Assembly (NCBI GenBank): GCA_029582265.1
Contig: CM055816.1
Location: 3,068,698-3,132,697 of the forward strand
Reading direction: 5' to 3'
DNA length: 64,000 nt
Origin: Zoroaster sp. YZ-2022
Lineage: Eukaryota > Echinodermata > Asteroidea > Forcipulatida > Zoroasteridae
Shown here: positions 31,691 to 42,242 of the stretch, in pieces
How positions within the stretch are numbered: position 1 is the first letter of the stretch
Layout: every line of letters starts with the position of its first letter
Made by a program: the position numbers and the translations under genes
The notes under the pieces: model-generated
Database searches by the model: none
What the model was told of the DNA's origin: nothing
What the model saw: only the letters and a program-made list of their open reading frames with translations

Positions 31691-32294
31691 GCCCGAGAAA
31701 GAATCAATTCAATTAATCCAATCCGATCCAACTCTCCCAAGAAAAAGAAAAAACAACAACAAGACAGGAAAACGTGTGTGGCAAGCAAACAAAAATATGA
31801 CGCCACCATCACCAGAAAGAGTCCTAACCTCTGAGCCGCAGACAACTCAATGAAGTTGGCATTGTCTTCTTGACGACCTTCGTTGCAAATGAACGGAGTG
31901 AAAGAAATCGAACAATGGCAGACGGGACTCATTGTGAAATTCTATAGACGTCGACGGTCGGAGCTTGGGGCGGAGTCAGCAAAGCAGAGCTTTTCATTGG
32001 CCAAGACCTTAATGACAGTCGTACGTACGTGCAAAACGCATGAACACTAGTCAGAATCAACCATTTGTTATGACGAATGAGTGGGAGCGGTTGGGAGGGT
32101 AGAACTACCCCCTCCCTCACGATCGACCGACTCTTGTATGTTATCTCCATTGATTTATTAATATTTTGAATAAGGAGGGGATAGATTGTTGTATCGTGCT
32201 ACACGTCTGAGGTGTACAAGGTTTATTCAAACAATTGGCCCTAAACTGGCTACTTGTCTTTAAAACTATAACCCCCTTGATACTCATCACTGGT

Positions 32295-33050
32295 AATGGC
32301 CTCAATCCTTCAAAATTAACCCATATGATTTTATGGAGGATCCCAACTGCCCCAATCCTTCAAAATCAACCAATGTGATTTTATGCAGGATCCGTACTAT
32401 TTCCAATCCTTTAAAATCAACTGAACTGATATACGTCATTTATTTTTGGTAGTCTAAAGGGCCTGTCCCACTTGGGCGACTTTTTAGGCGACTGCCGGCG
32501 ACCGTCATAGTCGTAGCAAGTCGCCCCAAAACCGGCGACTGGACCCCCCTACGACAATGTCTACGACAAGCTACTACAACCTACCACCTAGTCGACGTCA
32601 AGCTACGGCAAGCTACCGACAACCGGCGACCCAATCGTCGCGACTAAGGACGACCACCTACGACCACACCTACGACAACCTACGACAACCTACGACCACA
32701 CCTACGACAACCTACGACCACACAGGCGACAACCTACGACAGCACCTACGTCAGTAGAAGTCAAGCTACGCTCATTGGCGTCAAACCCACTGTCGCCGAA
32801 CATTTTTGAACATTTTGAAAATCCCGCGGCGACCAGAAAGAGGCTACTACTCTTTAGGCGACTGAGGAGACTACTCCTGACCATACAGGCGACACCCCGG
32901 CGACCATATGGCGACAGTCTGGTCGCCTGTAGTCGCCTAAAAAATCGCCTAAGTGGGACAGGGGCATTAGTCAATGGAATTTCAAATCCTACCTCAATCC
33001 TACATCATCATTCAAATCCCCGGTTGATTTTGAAGGATTTGGGATGGTTA
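32295..33050. repeat. Diverged repeat with CAATCCTTCAAAATCAAC, split by a MITE
   Basis: CAATCCTTCAAAATTAAC, CAATCCTTCAAAATCAAC and CAATCCTTTAAAATCAAC occur at about 60-bp steps on the left (32305-32425). The complement GTTGATTTTGAAGGATTTGG occurs at about 33024. This looks like an older inverted-repeat element into which 32459-32966 inserted. Confidence 0.5.
32459..32966. mobile_element. TIR element filled with phased GGCGAC/CTACGAC motifs, 0.5 kb
   Basis: Inverted ends share CCTGTCCCACTT and continue into GGCGA, a T-run and AGGCGACT. The flank is TAA on the left and TTA on the right, so a TWA duplication (Harbinger type) is possible but not exact. Internally CTACGACAA, GGCGAC, AAGCTACG and similar words recur every 10-11 bp, with orientation switching toward the right end. 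No coding domain is present. Confidence 0.75.
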
Positions 33051-33459
33051 GGGCTTTAGAACATGTTGGAATAGGAGCCTGATGTAATCATTTCTGAACT
33101 CTGTATAATCCCTCATTTTTAAGGGGATAATAATTGTGTATATTATGTGTTACTACCAGAGCCTGATGAAGTCCAAGGCTAAATGAAAACAAAATACATA
33201 TATCCCAAAAATAAATATGGGGTGGTTGAACGAGGGATGGGGGTGGCTACACGGACAAATGTGGATTAATTACAGAATGTAAATGCATGACTAGAATGGA
33301 GGTACATTATTCCCTCTCCCAACTTTGCCGTGTGGGTCCACTAACTTTTAATAAAGTAATAACAACGCTTGTAAATATTTTGCTATTTTTTACAATATTA
33401 TAGTAGTCCTATATGCAGTCTTATATTACATGATGGTCCTATTGTATTAATACATTTCA

Positions 33460-33607
33460 TGAACACAATGACTAAAAATTACTAGCTCATTTATGCAGCA
33501 GCAACGGTGACCTTATCATGTGGGGGTATTATTTTCAGTCACTGATTTAATCTAAAACTAGCACTCTGATTCCATGCCCTATTGATCGTGATGATATTGT
33601 CCCTTTA
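33460..33607 (+). repeat. Dispersed repeat, copy 1
   Basis: TCATTTATGCAGCAGCAA through GTGATGATATTGTCCCTTTAA matches 45484-45636 at a glance with about 15 percent difference. It abuts or slightly overlaps the 3' end of the LINE remnant that follows. Confidence 0.8.
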
Positions 33608-35880
33608 AACATAATAAGAAAACGACCAATAATGTCACGCTGGGAATGTTTGTATCTTTCTAATGGTATATTCAAGCGGTCTTGGCAAAGTACAGAGAAG
33701 AAATCCCATTTACGGTAAAATTTCGCCATATTATCGTTACAAATATACATAAATTTTTCCATGGAGTAGTAATTCTTAAGATCTTTTTTTGAGAATTGAA
33801 AGAGATGGTATTTCCTTGGTCAATTTCCTCTTATAAATATGGAAACGACACATTAATAGGATCAGGTTAATAGCTTTACACTCAAAGTCAGTTTTACCAA
33901 ACAAGAATACTTCATTGTCTAAGATGATGTTAAAATTAGTTTTATCCTTGATCCACGAAACAACTGAAGTATAAAAGGAAATTGTTGAGTCGCATGAGCA
34001 AAACAGATGGATAAGAGTCTCCTCTTCATTGTTACAAAAAGTACATAAATTTGTGTTCGACTTGTTAATTTTGAAAAATAATTCGTACCTAAAATCCTGT
34101 GTGTTAGTCAATACTGGAACCATCTCAACATAGTGTCTATTGTACAGTTGAAAGGAATATTATAGACTAACGACCATTTAGAAAAACTACAGTCTATTTG
34201 CAACTTATTGTTCCACTTAGAAATGAATGTATAAGGTACTTTCCTGGAGGAGGTCAGGACTTTAGAAATCTACTCGAACCTTTCTTATTCCTCAAAAGAA
34301 TTTTGAAATTAAAGGGAATAAAAGGACATCGGATAGTGCATTTTTTTAAAGGAACATATTTGGAAAAGCAAACTTGGCAGCCCTGACCACTCTCCGTATT
34401 CCAAGAAATTAGTTCTAATGTTAAACTTATTCCTGAAATCCTCAATTTACCGTTGTCATTCAAAAGATCGAAAATATATTTGACACCTGCAGACTCCCAA
34501 TGTTTATAACAGATGCATTTTCACACACCTTAATTTTATCATTGTGCCACAGAGTATTTGACAAAACATCTTCAGCAGTCACGGGAGTATGTGCCAGGGT
34601 AAATTTAGACCAGGATGTACAAGCATCCATCCAAAAAGGTTCCCATTCTTATGGGTATAAAGCAATTTCAAAGATCCCCTTCCAAAGGACAACTATTGTC
34701 AGAAACAAGGAGTCTGCGGAGCCAAGTGATTTTAAGGGCGTTCATGTAATCTCTAATATATACCATACGTAGCCCTGCTTGGCTGCAATCTTGAGCCATG
34801 TGATTTCTACTAACCCGGTCATTACCTCTCCAAATGAATTTGAAAAAACAGTAATATTAATATTAATATTAATAGGCGGGTCAGGAATAGATTCCGTTTA
34901 GACCATCTCGTTATAAGTAAAACTATGGATGTAGATCTGGAAAACTCATTACCAAGTATTTTAAAGATCTCCAAAGGCCTCACCCAGTTGGCATTGATCT
35001 CCTCACATTACCTTGTCCACACTACCTTTCTTTGAACCAATCCAAACCACATTCGTTTTATCATCATTAACTTTAAGTCAGATTCAGATTCAGATGCAGA
35101 ATATTTATTATCATCTGTATAAAACATACATTGAAATTTGGTATGGTCTTGCGAGCATCAAAAATATAAAGAATATATTTATATATACAATTAATATATG
35201 AACAACAATAACAACAATATTAATAGACAAAGTCCCGACATATTGGCAAATAAGTCAAGAATGTTAAATGCAGCCTGCATAGATTTCTCAGAACCATCGA
35301 GAAATAAAACAGTGTCATCAGCATATTGAGATAATCGAAACTCTTTACCGGTTCCTTAATACCTTTTAAGTCTTTGTCATTACATACCATCATAGCAAAA
35401 ACAACTCTACACACAAAAGAAATAAATACGGGCTAAGACCGTCAGCTTGTCTAAAATCCCTCACTATTTTAAAGTATTCTGAGAGGAAACCGTTAACTAA
35501 AATCGAATAAGAAGAGGCGTGGTTGTAGACAATTTCGATCCCTTTTTTTTTTATAGATGGACCAAAGTTAAATTTATCCAAAATATTAAGGATAAACTCA
35601 TGTGAGTCTGAGTCAAACCCTTATTCAAAATCAATAGAAATTAATACACCAGGAATGTTATCCGAATCAGTAATATCAATTAAGTCGTACATTAGACGAA
35701 TATTTTCACCTATAAAACGACCCACCATAAATCCCTTTTGGCGCTCATTAATATTATGAGGCAGACAAGATTTCAATCTCTCAGCGATACGTGCAGACAA
35801 CAGACGCCAGTTTATAAGATGTGTTAAGGAGCGAGATAGAACGCTAATTTTTCAAAAACTGACGGGGTTTATCCCCTTTT
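33540..35880 (-). pseudogene. L1/Tx1-like LINE remnant
   Basis: Reading the minus strand from about 35880 downwards, RT motifs appear in order. Motif A (ISIDFE then a stop, then GFDSDS) is near 35630. Motif B (FRQADGLSPYLFLL) is near 35420. Motif C (QYADDTVLFLDGSEKS) is near 35300. VNDDKTNVVWIGSK is near 35050. Near 34030 comes CTFCNNEEETLIHLFCSC, the zinc-binding C-terminal region of L1/Tx1-type LINE proteins, and then EKFMYICNDNMAKFYRKW near 33745. Multiple frameshifts and stops make it dead. The endonuclease end is missing. It would have copied LINE RNA into DNA at a target nick. Confidence 0.85.
35072..35225 (-). mobile_element. Small SINE-like insertion within the LINE remnant
   Basis: About 150 bp interrupts the LINE between codons for SGLC and LKVNDDKTN. 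On the minus strand it ends in an (ATCTGA)n tail (plus strand TCAGATTCAGATTCAGAT at 35076), a tail type seen in SINEs and some LINEs. No tRNA-like head is visible. Confidence 0.55.
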
Positions 35881-36145
35881 GGCAACAGAGTGATAATACC
35901 ATATTATAATATTAAACAGTTGTTTTATTTTGTTTTAATTTTAATTTCTCACGACTCAACTATTTACCTTTTTTCCCACTATGTGTTTCAAATAATAACA
36001 TGATATTCCAAATATTTAAAGACGTACATTCCGTGTGTTTTGCATCACCGGTTATTTGGTTGTACTTTGTTCTTGTTAAGCGAAGTAACTCACTTTCATA
36101 TGAGATATTTCTCCAAATAATTCACAAATAAATTTCGACCATAGG

Positions 36146-36273
36146 TGTAGTGTCCTGTACAACATGCAATACCATATGGGGAACAATATTTTATGTAACA
36201 CCAACAAAGGATTGTGGGTAAGGAGAAAAAGGTTTACGAGAATATAGATGAACAGAGTTAAACACGGAGATCA
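36146..36273 (+). repeat. gypsy 5' LTR
   Basis: TGTAGTGTCCTGTACAACATG to GAGATCA. It differs from the 3' copy at only a handful of positions by eye. Confidence 0.8.
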
Positions 36274-36279
36274 CGAGCA

Positions 36280-36742
36280 GACAAAGCGAATGCTGCACTG
36301 CGCTGGGAGAAATGGACCAAGCGTCTTGGAAACTTATTTGCTACAATGGATGTACAGGATGACTAACCGGAAGAGAGCACTACTACTCCACTATGGGGCA
36401 GAGCAGGTACATGAAATTTATGACGCAGAGAAGCCCACAGAGTCTGGCAATTCATACACTGAGACCAAGGCAGTGCTGGACAAATACTTCAAACCAAAAA
36501 AAAAAACGTTCAGATAGAAATCTACAACTTTCGATCCTGCCACCAGAAGGAAGGTCAGTCACTAGACGGCTACGTGACTGAACTTCGATCACTTGCAAAG
36601 ACATGTGAATACACCGACACAGACAAAGAGATTCTAACCCAGATAATTCAACACTGCTCTTCGAACAGGTTTCGCCGCCGCGCTATACGGGAGCCCCGAC
36701 AAATCCCTTAAACAAATTCTAGATCTTGGCCGCACCCTGGAG
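36280..36742 (+). pseudogene. gypsy gag fragment, frameshifted
   Basis: AALRWEKWTKRLGNLFATMD is in one frame from about 36289. After a stop or shift near 36365, RALLLHYGAEQVHEIYD is in another frame. A further shift at an A-run near 36500 leads to IEIYNFRSC and SLDGYVTELRSLAKTC. This is the usual capsid-region pattern of invertebrate gypsy elements. At least three breaks. Confidence 0.75.
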
Positions 36743-37477
36743 ATGGCCGACACACATGCCTCTGCTATGGAACGCGAAAGCCTTCACGCAATGAAACTGA
36801 AACAACTGGCAGACAAGAAACCACAGACGCGCCCAAAAACACAGAGGCGCACACCTGGACACAAACAAATCAAACAATGCATTTATTGTGGTGGAGACTA
36901 TCCACACACCGGAACATGCCCGGGCAAAGGCCAGACATGCAACTACTGCGGAAAACCAAACCACTTCGAACGAGCCTGCATAAAGCGCAAGAAGGACAAG
37001 GCAGTCCACAACATCCAACCCCACATGGACACTACACCGGACACAGATGGCGAACAAGCGGACTCGAGCGATGACGATTACTGTTTTACGGTAACAGCAC
37101 AAAGAGACATCGATCATGCCGTATACGTCTTGTCACTACCAACAGCTGCCGTCAAGGTCAACGACCGTCCAATAAAACTATTAATCGACACAGGATCGAC
37201 AGTAAACATTCTCGACGAAAACGCATACCGGTGCATTGGTACCCCCAAAACAAAGCAGTATAAGCAGTCGCAGGTACACGCATACGGCGAGGCCAAACCG
37301 ATACACATTATTGGACAGTGCCAACTCACAGTAGAAACCACATCGCAGATACAATGTCACAGGTTCCTAATCGCGAAAGGGAAGCATGGTTCACTACTTG
37401 GGTACGAGACAGCAACCAACTTGCAACTGATCAACATAGTAAACGTAGCTTCACAGACGGAACAGTACAATATATAA
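36743..37477 (+). pseudogene. gypsy nucleocapsid and protease region
   Basis: An open frame of 244 codons. Two zinc knuckles appear: CIYCGGDYPHTGTC (C-x2-C-x5-H-x3-C) and CNYCGKPNHFERAC (C-x2-C-x4-H-x4-C), at about residues 45-75. The retropepsin site LLIDTGSTVNIL (about 147-158) has an intact Asp-Thr-Gly. The nucleocapsid would bind element RNA and the protease would cut the polyprotein. Upstream gag and downstream RT are in other frames, so it is part of a broken polyprotein. Confidence 0.85.
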
Positions 37478-37546
37478 TTCCCAGGACTGTTCGGGGACAT
37501 TGGTAAGCTGAAAGACAATCAAGTCAAGCTTCACATCCACAAGACA

Positions 37547-38148
37547 GTGAAACCCAAAGCTGTGACTAACAGACACATGCACTTCCACCTCAGAGCCAAG
37601 GTGGAATCTGAACTCAAACGACTCGAACAACAGGACGTCATTGAACGGGTATATGGGGATCCCACTCCATGGGTATTCCCGATAGTTACGCCTCCGAAAA
37701 AAGATGGCTCCATACGCTTATGTGTCGATATGCGCCAACCGAACAAGGCAATTCAACGGGAACGACACAGCACACCTACAGTGAACGAGCTGATCAACGA
37801 CCTAAACTGTGCCTCAGTCATCAGCAAAATCGATTTACGCTCGGGCTATCACCAGCTAGAGCTCGAAGTATTAGCTCGCGATACATTACAATGTTTAGCA
37901 CGCACATCGGCCTATTCAGGTATAAACGCCTCAATTTTGGAATTTCCTCTGCAAGCGAGATCTTCCAAGAAGCGATCCGTAATGTCATAAGTGGCGTGAA
38001 GGGAGCGAAGAACATTAGCGATGACATCATCTGTTTTGGATCAGGGCCAAATGCACAACGCGACCACGACACTGCGCTCGACCAAACATTGAAACGCCTT
38101 CATGACATCGGCCTCACTGTTAACTGGGACAATGTGAATTCAACATAA
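37547..38148 (+). pseudogene. gypsy reverse transcriptase, frameshifted
   Basis: The first part (37547 to about 37870) carries TPWVFPIVTPPKKDGSIRLC, then VDMRQPNKAI and motif A SKIDLRSGYHQL. A frameshift follows; FSTHIGLFRYKRLNFGISSA and motif C NISDDIICFG continue in another frame to a stop at 38146-38148. Downstream RT (KFFGLVFSPEGVSPD-type sequence) is in a third frame. Confidence 0.88.
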
Positions 38149-38156
38149 ACAGGGTC

Positions 38157-38860
38157 AAGTTCTTTGGCCTTGTCTTTAGCCCAGAGGGAGTATCGCCAGA
38201 CTCCCAGAAAGTCGCCGCCATCCGAAAGACAGCCCCACCAAAGAATATACAAGAGCTACGCAGCTTTCTCGGAATGACCAATTACAGCTCCCGCTTCATT
38301 CAGAACTACGCTACGATAACGGAGCCACTGCGACGACTCACTAGGAAAGGGGCAACCTGGGACTGGTCTCAGGAACAACAGAATGCGTTCGGTACGCTCA
38401 AGTCCGCCCTTACAGACAACGCAAAGAAGGCATATTTTGATACAACCAAGGACATAGAAGTCTCTGTGGATGCGAGCCCTGTCGGACTTGGGGCTATACT
38501 GACACAGTCCAGCCGCATCGTCGCATTCGCCAGTCGCGCTTTGACCCCCGTCGAATCTCGGTACAGCCAAACCGAACGAGAGGCACTCGCGATCGTGTGG
38601 GCGTGTGAACATTTTGATATAATTATATCTCCGTGGATCGCCACACTTCACTATACTAACAGACCATAAACCCCTTGTGTGTATCTGGGAAAAGCCACGC
38701 CCACCACTACGAATTGAGAGGCGGGGCCTTCGGCTTCATCCGTACTCAGTATCCAATACAGACCGGGATATGAGAACCCGGCAGACTACATATCACGTCA
38801 CCCATACACCAGCCAATCCAAGGCATGTCGTGGACAGAAAATCGCAGAACAGTATGTGAA
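38157..38860 (+). pseudogene. gypsy RNase H region and start of integrase
   Basis: ELRSFLGMTNYSSRFIQNYA and TEPLRRLTRKGATWDW mark the RT connection. VDASPVGLGAILTQ, IVAFASRALTPVESRYSQTE and REALAIVWACEHF are RNase H motifs. Frame breaks follow near 38640, where THR-DHKPL-like sequence is disrupted. The sequence then runs through RNase H end motifs (RPGYENPADYISR in another frame) toward the integrase N-terminus. Confidence 0.85.
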
Positions 38861-39440
38861 CTTTATAGCGACAACTTCAGTCCCCCACGCAATGAAAATC
38901 GACGACACTGTGGTGGCAACATCGCGTACCCGCCTCCGTCAGATGGATCTGGACGATCCATCACCGTCTGACCAGCAGGCGCGAGCAAATGATGAGCAGG
39001 CAAAATCCAAGCAGAAACAATACACGGACGGTCGCTTGAATGTACGTCACAGTAACATCGAGGTTGGAGACAATGTGCTGGTGAGATGTGATGCCAAATC
39101 AACTAAGCTGTCAACCCCGTTTGACCCGCAGCCCCATGTTGTCACTGCAAAGAAAGGCAGCATTCTCACAGCCTCTGCTCATGGCCATACAATCACTCGA
39201 AACTCCTCACGTTTCAAGAAGGTGCCCTTTTGTTCCAATGAACACTCACACGCTGATATCGAGGAGGAAGAAAAGGAAGACCTACACGCAGCTCACAGCA
39301 CCGAAACAGCTACCAACAACACACAGGAACACTTGAACGAATCCTCCACGACCCTACCAACACGCACTCAGCCTTCACGCACACGCCAACCTCTAAAATA
39401 TCTGGAAGACTATGTGATAAATGATAGGACAGTATGTTAA
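38856..39440 (+). pseudogene. gypsy integrase C-terminus; catalytic core deleted
   Basis: The start (ATTSVPHAMKIDDTVVATSR) resembles the segment before the integrase zinc finger. It then jumps directly to the C-terminal region NDEQAKSKQKQYTDGRLNVR and IEVGDNVLVRCD. The zinc finger and DDE core, usually several hundred residues, are absent, so an internal deletion at about 38925-38960 is inferred. The tail is polar with a run of acidic residues (ADIEEEEKED). It cannot encode an active integrase. Confidence 0.8.
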
Positions 39441-39626
39441 CCCTACCTTGCTTTTGGAACACAGAAAAATGTGCGCACCAACTCAAAGTTTAAATATTAA
39501 CAGCACGTAAGAGTTGTTTAACGAAAGCTGAAAAACAAACATTGAACTGTCATCGAATTGTAATGCACCAGTCTACAGTAGCTTGGGTTTTATAAGTGTA
39601 TATTTAGAGTGTAATCTTTGTTCGAC

Positions 39627-39637
39627 AAGGGGAGGGA
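39627..39637 (+). promoter_or_regulatory. gypsy polypurine tract
   Basis: AAGGGGAGGGA directly abuts the 3' LTR start at 39638, the expected plus-strand primer site. Confidence 0.8.
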
Positions 39638-39765
39638 TGTAGTGTCCTGTACAACATGAAATACCATATGGGGAACAATATTTTATGTAACACCAACAAA
39701 GGATTGTGGGCAAGGAGAAAAAGGTTTACGAGAATATAGATGGACAGAGTTAAACACGGAGATCA
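39638..39765 (+). repeat. gypsy 3' LTR
   Basis: Direct repeat of 36146-36273. Confidence 0.8.
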
Positions 39766-39869
39766 CAAGTCAGAAGTGTTTCTTTTTATGAGTCTTTAAG
39801 AACACTACAATAGGTATCATAGGTATCACTGTTTGACCAGCAAATGAATTCTGCGTTGAATTTGAATGT

Positions 39870-41191
39870 TGTTTAACGAAAATGAACAAAGTTTTGATAT
39901 TGGCCGAGAAAACCATTAATAAAATATAAATGATAAAAACCCAAATTTCAAATCGCATAAACCACATTTGGGAATAATTTCAAATAGTTTTTAGAAAATC
40001 ACCGATTAATGTTATACCATGCTAAACTATACAATTAGAATATTATAGGAAGCTAAGGATGGTACCAAGAAGAGCCAGTTTATAACTTGTTTGTATTTTG
40101 TTTCAAAAACAATATATTAATCAAGCAGAAGTTAGGATGGACCATGTTGTGGTGATGAACAACATGTTTTTTGCAGATTCCATACGAGGATAACATGCTG
40201 AATATCTGCGTGATGACACCTTGTCATCATTGAGCATTTTGAAATATAGATGATTTATTGATATTTATTAATATATGAAGTTTTTGGGGAAGGTTTTGGT
40301 GTGTGAGAATCATCGATGATTTTTAATTTATCAATATTTATCAATATAAACATATTGTACATTCAGTAAAAGCCACATACACTCACAAACTTTAATATTT
40401 AGGATAACCAGCTGTTCATATTTCTAGAACGAATCATCATAAAGGCAAGGTTAGGGTGGGGAACGTTTAGTGTAAACTTGAATGTATGTTGAATAATCGA
40501 TATCGCCCCTAAAATAGGTAAAATACAATTTGGGTCTGCATTTAGATGTACAACGCGGGTTATAATTGTCAATTTCAGATAAATAGTGTCAGATTTGGTA
40601 TTTTACGTCCCTCCCCACCCTACTTTTCAAAAAACGATCGATCTCCATCCAAACATGTATGCCAGTATCTAATCAAGCAAAAAAAAAACGATGCAACGTC
40701 ATCCTTCATGACGTCAGAATGCTCGTTTTGGAGCTTCTTCCACTTTTCAAAGCCCGCCCTCAATGTTGGACCCAAGATAGTTCTAAGTATCAAAGGATAT
40801 TGGCCCTTTCTGAACTCCGATGCAATATATCATGCTTTTACCAAGAAGTGTTTAATGTGTCCCCCATAGAATCCTTAGCAGCTGGAGTTATACGGTTAAT
40901 GACACAACATAATAAGCTGAAATTGTTACAGGTTAATTAATGTATGTCATGTTTCAAAGAGTGTATAAGCATACTCGTATACAGAAGCAGGTTTGCCAAT
41001 AATGCCAGATTATACCTTCCCTTTAAAAACACGATTTTCGAATTAAAATGTGAAACTTAGTTGGTGTAAAGAGGATGACGGTATCAATCTTCCTAAAGAA
41101 AATTGTCTGGGGTGATGTTACTTTTAAGAAAAGTGAAATAATTTCTATTTCAAATTTAGGACTGAGTACTGTTTCTTAAATTTCGCGTTAA
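39870..41191 (+). repeat. Local duplication, copy 1
   Basis: Two blocks, 39870-40450 and 40500-41191, match 42243-42905 and 44035-44756 respectively. Examples are AACCACATTTGGGAATAATT and CAATGTTGGACCCAAGATAG. No coding domain is visible. Single-base indels and lost frames show it is non-coding repeat. Confidence 0.85.
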
Positions 41192-41329
41192 GGCCGGTTC
41201 ATATGGGGGACACATTATACTAGTGCTGTACCTAAAACACTTTTTGGTTCTTGGACCTTGGTCTCCCAATAGTGTGCTTTTTCATTCAATTTATTACCCA
41301 GCTCCGCAAAATAAGTACGTACATCAGAA

Positions 41330-42090
41330 AAGTGTCGATAAGTTCATTCAATTTCATTGGAACCAGTCGCAAGTGGTTGATCAAAAATTCAATTTTATCA
41401 ATTGCCATTCATTTGTCACATTTTAACTTAAGTTCTCAAGCCATGGGTATGAGATCTTTCTCTCAATTGCCTAGAAGATTGCAGGCCAAAGAAAAATTCC
41501 AAAAAAAGAAATAATAATAATAAATAAATTAATTAATTAAAATAAACAAATAAATAAATTAATAATAAATAAATAAATAAACAAATAAAAATAAATAGAG
41601 AATTAGCTGTTGCAAATTGCTTACTAACCTTAAAGGACCTGTAGTGTAGTATAAATGCAACAATAATTGTTATTTGCCTTACGTTTTGAACCTAGCAGGT
41701 TCTTTCTCAAAGGTAAACTGAATAAATAAATAATTAATTAATAAATAAATCAAAAAAAAAAAATAATAATAATAAAAAATAAAATATTAAGGGAAAGGTG
41801 AAAGAATGACGTGGTAATATTGCAAAGAGGAACAAATCTGTTATACAAGATGACCCCGATTCTTGTTTGATACTTTCAAATGTTTGACATTGGAATAAAA
41901 ATCTGGAATCTTGATAGCGATAGAAAAGAAGTTTAAAAAAAGATAGGCCTTAGTGACTTTGCCAAACTTGCCAAGGGCGCATTTGAATACTCTTAAGATG
42001 AACTCGAAAGCGAAAATAAAAACTTCTTCAAAATCCTTTGCGCATCAATGATCGTTAATTTGGTTGCATCAATCGCGAAAAGATGCGATA
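41330..42090 (+). repeat. Dispersed repeat with inverted partner at 53.9-54.9 kb
   Basis: ACCAGTCGCAAGTGGTTGATC near 41363 and AGTGACTTTGCCAAACTTGCC near 41952 occur in reverse complement at about 54815 and 54000. A shorter direct copy of the first part lies near 51960-52010. A-rich simple sequence (AATA/AAATAAAT, about 41505-41600 and 41715-41790) interrupts it. Confidence 0.75.
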
Positions 42091-42242
42091 CATCTAATTT
42101 CAGGATGAGTTAATTGAAGTCATGAATTCCTAAAAACGAAATATAACTAACTAAACGCAGTTGTGAATGACAGGAACGAATTACTGACTGCTCGGAAATA
42201 AATGTGAACGCATTAATATAACAAAAACATAATTTGATCGGA

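Larger units (their letters stand above)
27816..32047. mobile_element. 4.2-kb foldback element with mirrored SANT-like exons
   Basis: Outer ends are inverted: GTGTTCATGCGTTTTGCACG at 27816 and its complement ending at 32047, with homology for at least 180 bp inwards. TA lies on both sides (27814-27815, 32048-32049). The inner arm portions 28590-29108 and about 30714-31440 are also inverted copies and include the small exon listed at 31025. Between those homologous parts the arms differ: 31440-31860 holds a G-rich hairpin and a CCACCC array not seen on the left. A TA duplication fits Tc1/mariner or ISL2EU-type elements; the SANT-like protein points to the PIF/Harbinger-ISL2EU group. No transposase is present. 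Confidence 0.8.
36146..39765 (+). mobile_element. Ty3/gypsy LTR retrotransposon, defective
   Basis: Two 128-bp terminal direct repeats (36146-36273, 39638-39765) with TG...CA ends enclose gag, protease, RT, RNase H and the integrase C-terminus in gypsy order. A good polypurine tract, AAGGGGAGGGA, immediately precedes the 3' LTR. LTRs of 128 bp are short for the group. There is almost no leader between the 5' LTR and gag, so the 5' end may be rearranged. The bases flanking the LTRs (ATAGG, CAAGT) do not match, so no target duplication is visible. Confidence 0.9.

Noticed and set aside
36141..36145. gypsy target duplication ATAGG
   Set aside because: The right flank next to the 3' LTR reads CAAGT; a later ATAGG near 39810 is not adjacent.
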